This document shows, piece after piece, positions 58,389-64,000 of a stretch of 64,000 nt of DNA. The position numbers were made by a program, and so were the translations under genes. Position 1 is the first letter of the stretch. Every line of letters begins with the position of its first letter. This stretch comes from Paenibacillus sp. Marseille-Q4541 (lineage in GTDB: Bacteria; Bacillota; Bacilli; Paenibacillales; Paenibacillaceae), in contig NZ_JAGXCY010000020.1 in assembly GCF_018310695.1 (NCBI RefSeq), positions 26,788 to 90,787 on the forward strand, in the 5' to 3' direction. Under the pieces are notes generated by a model, which worked only from the letters and a program-made list of their open reading frames with translations, did no database searches and was not told the DNA's origin.

Positions 58389-58841
58389 TTATTTGTTACC
58401 GAGTTGTTCCGCCAAACCGATTAGAAGTCCTTCGATTCCACGAATGTAGCAGAGCCGATACGAGTCCTCGTACTGAACCACTTCGCCAACGAGCTGAGCA
58501 CCATACTTAGTTAGTCTGGATACCATTTCATCAATGTCTTGAACTGTAAACATGACTCGTAGATAACCGAGGGAGTTTACAGGAGCAGTCCGGTGATCTG
58601 ATATAGTAGGTGGGTTGAGAAATCTCGAAAGTTCAAGTCGGCTGTGGCCATCTGGGGTAACCATCACAGCAATCTCTACGCACTGAGAACCTAGTCCGGT
58701 TACGCGACCAGCCCATTCACCTTCGACAGTGGCTCGCCCTTCAAGGTTCAATCCAATCTCCTCGAAGAAAGAGATTGCGTCATCAAGGGATTCTACAACG
58801 ATGCCGACATTGTCCATTCTTAGTAATTTGTTTTTTGTCAT
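58389..58841 (-). CDS. VOC superfamily protein (glyoxalase/bleomycin-resistance type, cassette gene)
   Basis: A 150-residue protein with the two paired beta-alpha-beta-beta-beta modules of the VOC fold: MDNVGIVVESLDDAISFFEE at the start and LRVMFTVQDIDEMVSRLTKYG in the second half. A metal-ligand Glu is likely in VVQYEDSYRL. Related proteins bind or modify toxic molecules such as methylglyoxal, bleomycin or fosfomycin; the target is unknown. ATG follows CGAGGAG. Between sites e and f. Confidence 0.83.
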   Translation of the reverse strand: MTKNKLLRMDNVGIVVESLDDAISFFEEIGLNLEGRATVEGEWAGRVTGLGSQCVEIAVMVTPDGHSRLELSRFLNPPTISDHRTAPVNSLGYLRVMFTVQDIDEMVSRLTKYGAQLVGEVVQYEDSYRLCYIRGIEGLLIGLAEQLGNK

Positions 58842-58924
58842 AGTATTATCTCCTCGTGTACAAATTTACTACCTGATTATCTTCAATATTATTAAAATCA
58901 AGAAAATTGGTTTTCGGGTATGTC

Positions 58925-59076
58925 TTATAACATTGGAACCTGAGAGGCTTAAGGGAGCGATAGTGACTGGGTCCGACAGACCTAGCCTCGTAGGGTTGTG
59001 AGCTGAATCCACTACTCTGGCTACCTCTTCTTGCGAATCAAGGGCCATAGAAGGCAGCGTATATACGTAGTTAGCA
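58925..59076 (-). repeat. cassette palindrome (site f)
   Basis: Left end TTATAACATTGGAACCTGAGAGG, inner GTCCGACAGACCTAGCCTCG, right end CGTATATACGTAGTTAGCAGAAG. Its right box GTTAGCAGAA is a perfect 10-base match to the left box of site g across the HD gene. Confidence 0.8.
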
Positions 59077-59101
59077 GAAGTTGATACCTTCTTCGAGTTA
59101 A

Positions 59102-59728
59102 CTACACTAAACGCACTTTATCTTTCAACTCTTCATATGCATCTCTTAACCACGGATGAATTACCTTCAAGGTTTCTTTCCGTTCCCATAAATAATTGAT
59201 ATAAGCAAATGCACCATGTGTTAATGATTTCTCTAGATTTCTATTAAGTTCATTTATATAGGGCGGGACCCCACTTTGATCCCATGATATCTTATCAGCT
59301 ACAAACAACACCTGATCAAGTAACGTTGAACTTGATCTTAAAGTAGTGTGACAGCCAACAGCATCTAATACGTCTTGATCATGAATATTAAAAATATCTT
59401 GTGCCATTACCTTCGATATCTTCTGATGAATAATCATTGGGAATCTCTCTTCTTCAGGAAAAACCTCAATCTGTAATTGTCTTGCAACCTCTATTCTTCC
59501 GTTATTTGGAAATACTGCGCTGATATCATGTAGCCAACCTGCGGTTTCTGCCGCTGCCTGATTAGCATTAAACAACATAGCAATTCTTCTTGACTCAGTT
59601 CCAACTTCTATACAATGCTTTGCTGTTTTAGGACATTGATTCAATGTTAAGAACAATTGAATATCTTTCTTTAACTCACCCGTAAAACTAACATGTTGTG
59701 TTAAAGGCTTAAAAATCGAATGCATCAT
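59102..59728 (-). CDS. HD-domain hydrolase, YqeK-like (cassette gene)
   Basis: A 208-residue paralogue of 3616-4236 with WLHDIS, MIIHQKIS, GCHTTLR and QVLFVADKISW as metal-binding and core motifs. A nucleotide phosphohydrolase, perhaps for diadenosine tetraphosphate, is likely by family. ATG follows AGGGGGGA. Located between sites f and g, while its relative at 3.6 kb has no intact sites, so a cassette copy and a settled copy coexist. Confidence 0.8.
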   Translation of the reverse strand: MMHSIFKPLTQHVSFTGELKKDIQLFLTLNQCPKTAKHCIEVGTESRRIAMLFNANQAAAETAGWLHDISAVFPNNGRIEVARQLQIEVFPEEERFPMIIHQKISKVMAQDIFNIHDQDVLDAVGCHTTLRSSSTLLDQVLFVADKISWDQSGVPPYINELNRNLEKSLTHGAFAYINYLWERKETLKVIHPWLRDAYEELKDKVRLV

Positions 59729-59764
59729 TGGATCCCCCCTATAGAAAAATGTTGCATTAATTTC

Positions 59765-59929
59765 TGCTAACGTTCTTGTATCTAGAACCAGAGAACCTTA
59801 ATCCCCAACGGGGCGGCCGCGACGCGGTTAGGTTCGCAGGGTTGTCGCCTGAGTTCGCTCCATTATCGAAATGCCTCTCGGCGACCAAGGGACAGCTTGC
59901 TGGCCCGCCGCGTGAATGCAATGTTATAT
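59765..59929 (-). repeat. cassette palindrome (site g)
   Basis: Left end TGCTAACGTTCTTGTATCTAG, interior GGGGCGGCCGCGACGCGGTTAGGTTCGC, right end CCGCGTGAATGCAATGTTATATGATGC. The right box matches the left box of site h perfectly (GTTATATGA) across the small membrane protein gene. Confidence 0.8.
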
Positions 59930-59975
59930 GATGCTGGTGACCTCTTGAAATACCTTCAAAATTTTTATTTTTAGT

Positions 59976-60239
59976 TTATTTTATAGGTGAGTTTTCTTGA
60001 GTCCATTCAGTTGGTCCTTCAGAATTAGGAATGAACTTCCTCCAGTATTGTCCAGTTTGTTTATCAAATATTATTACATTATTATCATTAGCCCTTACAA
60101 ATTCATATCTATCTTTAGGTTCATTTCCCTTTTCATTTGTTATTGTTTCTTTGCCTTGAAAAGATCCTTGAATGAACCCTAAAAGTAAAAATCCAATGAT
60201 TATTGAAATCCCTAAAATGAGACTAGACTTAATATTCAT
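59976..60239 (-). CDS. small membrane protein (cassette gene)
   Basis: An 87-residue protein with an N-terminal membrane segment (LILGISIIIGFLLLGFIQ, residues 6-23) and a soluble tail with NNVIIFDKQTGQYWRKFI. The frame extends upstream through site h, but ATG at 60239 has GGAGG at the right distance. The tail looks like a short beta domain exposed outside. Function unknown. Between sites g and h. Confidence 0.65.
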   Translation of the reverse strand: MNIKSSLILGISIIIGFLLLGFIQGSFQGKETITNEKGNEPKDRYEFVRANDNNVIIFDKQTGQYWRKFIPNSEGPTEWTQENSPIK

Positions 60240-60282
60240 AGTTTCCTCCGATCTTGAACTTAATTTACATTTCACCAGTTTC

Positions 60283-60438
60283 ATATAACGTTTGGCATTT
60301 CTGACGTTCAAGCAGCTTAAGGACCCTAGGTCCGGGTCGTCAGACTTAGCTGGTTGAATGTATCGCCTGAATATTCTCCCTGAAAATCCTTCTTGGTGAT
60401 CAAGGGCGAATGTCCGCAGTAGGAATGCTGTGTTATCG
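60283..60438 (-). repeat. cassette palindrome (site h)
   Basis: Left end ATATAACGTTTGGCATTTCTGACG, right end CAGTAGGAATGCTGTGTTATCGGATG; the arm GCATTTC / GGAATGC is a compensatory variant of the ATTCACG/CGTGAAT arm in other copies. Its right box GTTATCGGA matches the left box of site i perfectly. Confidence 0.85.
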
Positions 60439-60463
60439 GATGTCGGCGGTCCCAGTGAATATG

Positions 60464-60906
60464 CTACATTAATGATTGGAAAAATCTATTATTCACATCT
60501 TTTTTGTTAACTTCTGCCCATTCATTTAATTTCTCTAATCCTTTTATTTCCTGGCTCTTATCAAAATAAAAACACAAATCCAAAGGAACCAGTCGCTTAC
60601 CCTGAACTTTAAATCCAATCCTCTTGTAACTCATATAAATACATTCAATTCGAGATGATTCATACTTCTTACCGTTTGAGGATATTACAAAATCTGTCCC
60701 CAAAGTTATGCTTAGTTTCGTGAAAAACATCCGTTTAATTATCGCAATTATATAAACTAAGACAAAGACCATTAAAAACGATTTAAAATACTTTAATAGA
60801 TTATCTTGGTTAATAGAAAGACTAGTTACAGAGATCCTTCAAGTAAAATCATAGCAAATATATTAAGTTTTGCTCTTGGATAAACGGTTCTAAATGTATA
60901 TTTCAT
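60464..60906 (-). pseudogene. membrane protein with PH-like tail, frameshifted (cassette gene)
   Basis: ATG at 60906 with AAAGGAAT upstream opens MKYTFRTVYPRAKLNIFAMI and stops after about 26 codons. The rest continues in another frame: NLLKYFKSFLMVFVLVYIIAII (membrane segment) and FVISSNGKKYESSRIECIYMSYKRIGFK, which resembles the short PH-like domain of YcxB-type membrane proteins. One base seems to have been gained or lost near 60838. The 3' frame alone has no ribosome binding site. Between sites h and i. Confidence 0.55.
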
Positions 60907-60932
60907 TCTTTTATTCCTTTCTCTCCGATTTC

Positions 60933-61075
60933 CGATAACGTTCCGTGTTCACGACGCGACCCAGCCTTAGATATCTCCTATCTTAGGCTGGGTCGTGTGT
61001 TGTCTGAGCTTCTTCCTTGATTATGCATCTGACAACCGAGGGGCGATAACCCCGATGCGTGACACATAGTTATAG
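60933..61075 (-). repeat. cassette palindrome (site i)
   Basis: Left end CGATAACGTTCCGTGTTCACGACG, a 13-bp inner hairpin ACCCAGCCTTAGATA...TATCTTAGGCTGGGT, right end GATGCGTGACACATAGTTATAGGATGTC. Right box GTTATAGGA versus left box of site j GTTATAAGA: 8 of 9. Confidence 0.85.
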
Positions 61076-61159
61076 GATGTCAGCGTCTTCTTTGAAATAT
61101 CTTCATCAGTTTTCTTGAACTACATTACCCGTTAGCGTAATCTACTTTAGGTGACAAGG

Positions 61160-61735
61160 TCATCTTATCGTCTGGTAAACGAGACCTATGGCTCCAGAAT
61201 CAAAGGTCTTGTTTTCGATAAGTTTAAGATTGATCTTCTCCTTGAGACCTTGGAATAACGACAACCCGCTGCCGATCAGAACGGGAGAAACCGTGATTTT
61301 ATACTCATCTATTAAATCAAGCTGCATAAGATAGTGTGCGAACCTAGGACTGCCGAGGATGACCATATCCTTGCCTGGCTGCTGTTTGAGGTTCTTGATC
61401 TCTGCCTCGACATCTTCTTTCACCAGTCTGGAATTGTTCCATTCGACTTTCTTCAGCGTCGTGGAAAAAATAATTTTGGCTGTCTTTTCGATCCACTCGG
61501 CATGATTCCGTTCATGCTGCGAAGCTGATGGGTTCGAAGGCACAGATGGCCAGTAACTGTGCATCATCTGATAAGTCCCACGTCCCCAAATGACAGTGTC
61601 GGCAGTACTCAAAATTTCTTTCGCGTGTTTCTCCAAATCAGCATCGTAGGAAACCCAGCCAATGTCCATTTCACCGTTCGGCCCTTCTACAAAACCGTCA
61701 AGCGATGCGTGCAGAAATAGAACGAGTTTTTTCAT
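61160..61735 (-). CDS. dihydrofolate reductase-like protein (RibD C-terminal type, cassette gene)
   Basis: A 191-residue protein of the DHFR/RibD-C family: ASLDGFVEGPNGEMDW-like start (FLHASLDGFVEGPNGEMDIG), DTVIWGRGTYQMM, IIFSTTLKK and ILGSPRFAHYLMQL. It should use NADPH to reduce a small cyclic substrate; the true substrate is unknown. ATG at 61735 follows AAAGGAG. With the VOC gene upstream and no site between, it forms a two-gene cassette. Confidence 0.85.
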   Translation of the reverse strand: MKKLVLFLHASLDGFVEGPNGEMDIGWVSYDADLEKHAKEILSTADTVIWGRGTYQMMHSYWPSVPSNPSASQHERNHAEWIEKTAKIIFSTTLKKVEWNNSRLVKEDVEAEIKNLKQQPGKDMVILGSPRFAHYLMQLDLIDEYKITVSPVLIGSGLSLFQGLKEKINLKLIENKTFDSGAIGLVYQTIR

Positions 61736-61828
61736 TTTCAGTTCTCCTTTGTTCATGAGGGATATCTACATTATACATTAACTACCTTTTAGCATAATTC
61801 AACTTGGGTTGTTTCTTATGAATTGATA

Positions 61829-62212
61829 CTACTTACACATACATGCCATAATAATATTCCCATCTGGATCACTAAAACAAAAATCAGCTAAGTCAGGGAA
61901 TTCTTCAATTTCTGTCGTAATTTTAGCTTTTAACTCTTCTTTCACAAATCGGTATGCTTCATGAATATCGTTAGTATTCATATTAAACATGGGGTGATTA
62001 GATGGTTGGAATTCGTAAACCTCATCCCAACAATGGTTATCTAAAGTCAATCCTGGAAGTGAATCACCCATATTAAATGTGTACACAGGTCCTGAATGAT
62101 TTTCAGTATGTACTTTTTGGTTTAGTAGTTTACTATACCATTTGATCGATCTTTCAAGATCAGTGACATGAACAAAGATAGTCCCAAACTTGTTTTGAAT
62201 TGGATTTATCAT
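61829..62212 (-). CDS. VOC superfamily protein (cassette gene)
   Basis: A 127-residue VOC protein: IFVHVTDLERSIKWYSKLLN at the start, PMFNMNTNDIHEAYRFVKEE in the second module and FCFSDPDGNIIMACM at the end. The last motif carries the metal-ligand Asp/Glu position of the family. The frame runs upstream through site j, but ATG at 62212 behind GGAGGAAG is the proper start. It may bind or detoxify a small molecule. Leads the two-gene cassette. Confidence 0.83.
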   Translation of the reverse strand: MINPIQNKFGTIFVHVTDLERSIKWYSKLLNQKVHTENHSGPVYTFNMGDSLPGLTLDNHCWDEVYEFQPSNHPMFNMNTNDIHEAYRFVKEELKAKITTEIEEFPDLADFCFSDPDGNIIMACMCK

Positions 62213-62268
62213 ATTTCTTCCTCCATTCGAATTCATATTTTTGATTTTACAGGTTTTGCGCCGATTTC

Positions 62269-62435
62269 TTATAACGTTCCTGTATCCACGACGTCCCACC
62301 GACTTAAGCGACCAACGGGAGCGGCCGCGATGCGGTTAGTCGGTGCGGATGTGTCCGCCTGATTCTGCTTCCCTGCCAATCTCCTTCGGGCGGACCGAGG
62401 GCCGTCAGGGCCGATGCGTGGATATGATGTTAGAC
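62269..62435 (-). repeat. cassette palindrome (site j)
   Basis: Left end TTATAACGTTCCTGTATCCACGACG, inner CCCACCGACTTAAGC...GGTTAGTCGGTG, right end GATGCGTGGATATGATGTTAGACGATG. The arm TATCCACG / CGTGGATA is perfect. Its right box GTTAGACGA matches the left box of site k perfectly across the SIR2-like gene. Confidence 0.88.
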
Positions 62436-62465
62436 GATGTTAGTGTCTTCTTTGATTTACTTACT

Positions 62466-63608
62466 TCATTCATTTCTTAATAGTTGCTCAATATCTTTAG
62501 ATTCAGTTCCTTCAATATCATGAATATTATTAACACCACCAAATTCAAAACAATAGTCCGGAATTGGAGGTCTCTTTCGTATTTGTGTTCTTACAAATTT
62601 CTTGAATTCTTCTTGTGCAGAAGGCTCTTGCTTATAATCAACTATTAGTAATCCTTTAGTATAATCTTTCACACTACTCATCCACCGCTTTATTAAATCA
62701 TTGATATGATCGTCTCTGAAACTATACCCCACTATAAATAATTTGCTGGCCTGACCAAAATCACAGATATCTTTTAAGGCTCGATAATAATACTCAAAAG
62801 GGTGTTGGACAATCTTATTGGATTTACCACCACCTGTAATAATAGCTGGCAACAAGGGTAAATTCTCAGCATAAATCTTCTGGTAAATCTCCTCATATCC
62901 AATATCCTGACTCTTTAGTTTAATAACTCGATTTCTGATAAAATCATAAAATAATGACAAGGATCCATGCAGATGATGAAGTTCTATCTTTCTTTGAGTT
63001 TCTGTATAGAATTCTTCACTGCGTCTAGGGTTAAAATCAAACTTAGGTATATCCGTATCTTTTAATATGTGAGAAGGAAAACAGAAGTCTGTAAAGTGAA
63101 GAGTCCCTAGCTTCTCTAATAGTATAGTTTCTACTAATAGGTCATAATTAAGAGTAAAAACAAAACCTTTTTCGCTCTCATTTAGTGTTTCAATGAAAAA
63201 TCTTGAGAAATCTGATAGCTTCCTCTCAATTGCTTCAAGACGTACATTTCCATGAATAATTCGTAATACTCTAACAATATATTTTCTGTAAATCTTGTCG
63301 ATAATCTCAATATGCCTCGAAAGTTCTGGATTTGGAAGTTCATAATTTTTTAACATAGTCTGACCAACAGGTGAATCTATAAATGTTGAATACTTTTTAA
63401 GACTTTCAAATGCAGACTCCAAAGCAGTAAAATTTGCTTCAAAATCATCAAAAGACAATCCATCTCCTCCATGGCAAAGCTGTGTTAAAAATCTCTTCTC
63501 TTCGTATTCCAAATCCTCAATAAATTTAGTAGTTATATTACGTAATGCGAAATCAGGCGATAGAGCAATGGATAATCCATTGCCGAAAAGAAATAATGGT
63601 TTATTCAA
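62466..63608 (-). CDS. SIR2-like protein, possible defence gene (cassette gene)
   Basis: A 380-residue protein with SIR2-type features: LFLFGNGLSIAL near the start (NAD-binding G-N-G), FVFTLNYDLLVETI, HHLHGSLSL and FIVGYSFRDDHIN, as in the SIR2-like/DUF4917 group. Such proteins often deplete NAD+ in phage defence. TTG at 63608, nine bases after AAAGGA, is preferred over a GTG seven codons earlier. It is the largest cassette gene here. Defence activity is inferred only. Confidence 0.72.
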   Translation of the reverse strand: MNKPLFLFGNGLSIALSPDFALRNITTKFIEDLEYEEKRFLTQLCHGGDGLSFDDFEANFTALESAFESLKKYSTFIDSPVGQTMLKNYELPNPELSRHIEIIDKIYRKYIVRVLRIIHGNVRLEAIERKLSDFSRFFIETLNESEKGFVFTLNYDLLVETILLEKLGTLHFTDFCFPSHILKDTDIPKFDFNPRRSEEFYTETQRKIELHHLHGSLSLFYDFIRNRVIKLKSQDIGYEEIYQKIYAENLPLLPAIITGGGKSNKIVQHPFEYYYRALKDICDFGQASKLFIVGYSFRDDHINDLIKRWMSSVKDYTKGLLIVDYKQEPSAQEEFKKFVRTQIRKRPPIPDYCFEFGGVNNIHDIEGTESKDIEQLLRNE

Positions 63609-63643
63609 TATTTTCAATCCTTTCTGCACTTTACACTAATTTC

Positions 63644-63756
63644 GTCTAACGTTCAGGTTATTCACGAACTTGCGCAGCAAGTTGTCAGACAGCGATCACA
63701 TCCTGAATTTCCTCTGCTGACCAAGGCGTAGCCGATGCGTGAATATGGTGTTATCA
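63644..63756 (-). repeat. cassette palindrome (site k)
   Basis: Left end GTCTAACGTTCAGGTTATTCACGAAC, right end GATGCGTGAATATGGTGTTATCAGAAG. Arms ATTCACG (63660-63666) and CGTGAAT (63738-63744) pair perfectly. The left box, read on the minus strand, is GTTAGACGA, which fits the classical integron GTTRRRY core. Confidence 0.85.
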
Positions 63757-63777
63757 GAAGTTGTCAACTTCTATGAA

Positions 63778-64000
63778 TTACCTAGCTATTTCTCTATCTT
63801 TATAATATTTCTCTGCTGGTATTGACCAATTCCAAAATAATGAGCCTTGACTCATAATGAATCTATCTAACCATAATTCAAAATTCATATTTAATTTTCT
63901 TGCTTCATAAAATTGATCGATATGTCCTTTTACTAGAATATAATTTAGGTCTCCATCATTATATGAACTTAAATCAATAACAATATTATCTGTATAGAAA
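63778..64000 (-). CDS. C-terminal part of a possible SMI1/KNR4-type protein (cut by window end)
   Basis: About 73 codons are visible to the TAA stop: NIVIDLSSYNDGDLNYILV, then FELWLDRFIMSQGSLFWNWS. Acidic and aromatic-rich ends of this kind are common in SMI1/KNR4 (SUKH) immunity proteins, but the N-terminal part is outside the window. Follows site k by 22 bases, so it belongs to the cassette array. Confidence 0.45.
   Translation of the reverse strand, partial: FYTDNIVIDLSSYNDGDLNYILVKGHIDQFYEARKLNMNFELWLDRFIMSQGSLFWNWSIPAEKYYKDREIAR

Noticed and set aside
62213..62299. N-terminal extension of the VOC protein
   Set aside because: It is encoded by palindrome j; the internal ATG has GGAGG.
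52161..64000. Palindromes as ordinary transcription terminators or REP elements
   Set aside because: They lack T-runs, are 77-196 bp with two nested stems, and their ends match across genes. REP elements are shorter and are not ordered with gene direction.
52161..64000. A classical integron with intI and attI
   Set aside because: No gene for a tyrosine recombinase and no attI-like site is present in the window; the box consensus is also different. I therefore call it integron-like only.
1..64000. tRNA, rRNA, CRISPR array, insertion sequence or prophage
   Set aside because: No cloverleaf, rRNA stretch, regularly spaced direct repeats, transposase motif or phage structural gene was seen in either strand.

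Overview
The window looks like part of the chromosome of a spore-forming Firmicute, most likely a Paenibacillus. It is AT-rich with strong Shine-Dalgarno sequences and many TTG/GTG starts. It carries a YesM/YesN two-component pair beside an LplA/B/C-type sugar ABC transporter, a cholesterol-dependent cytolysin that resembles alveolysin of P. alvei, AraC-type regulators paired with PhyH dioxygenases, and CcpA-type cre boxes. The species assignment is inferred. No rRNA, tRNA, CRISPR array, insertion sequence or recognisable recombinase was seen.

Layout. 0-9 kb holds small single genes, nearly all on the minus strand: GNAT, Nudix, isochorismatase-like and HD hydrolases, a small tyrosine phosphatase with a non-ATG start, gdhA, a ROK sugar kinase and a histidine phosphatase. 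9.3-16.4 kb is a sugar-uptake locus with its two-component system. 16.5-19.6 kb mixes small genes with several broken ones. 19.7-24.5 kb has an acetate transporter and a yheO-patB/malY-nhaC-ridA operon. 24.7-33.7 kb is a run of GNAT, SDR, Nudix, P-loop kinase and phosphotransferase genes on the minus strand, with decayed copies of a long palindromic repeat between them. 34-41 kb holds the cytolysin, an azoreductase, two duplicated uncharacterised proteins divergent from a MarR regulator with palindromic operators, an esterase and a sugar symporter. 41.4-45.5 kb has an AraC-GH39 fusion and a secreted tandem histidine phosphatase. 45.6-51.9 kb has three consecutive divergent PhyH-dioxygenase/AraC pairs.

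The most unusual region is 52.2-64.0 kb. Here genes (mostly one per unit, all on the minus strand apart from a two-gene interruption at 56.2-57.8 kb) are separated by imperfect palindromes of about 77-196 bp. Cargo includes GNATs, a lipoprotein, an aminoglycoside phosphotransferase-like kinase, DUF1569, two VOC proteins, an HD hydrolase, a DHFR-like reductase, a SIR2-like protein and a possible SMI1/KNR4 protein. The palindromes begin with ...TAAC-GTT... and end with ...GTTA.... The short box before each gene is the inverted complement of the box after the same gene, perfectly in five cases and nearly so in three. The two boxes inside one palindrome do not match. That is the arrangement expected of integron gene cassettes and attC sites, although the box consensus differs from the classical one, no integrase is present, and integrons are essentially unknown in this phylum. 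I propose an integron-like cassette array of a previously undescribed kind, with older, degraded remnants at 26-34 kb and scattered elsewhere.

Starts were moved inward wherever the longest reading frame ran into repeat sequence or had no ribosome binding site. Protein names come from motifs and remembered family features, not from database searches.
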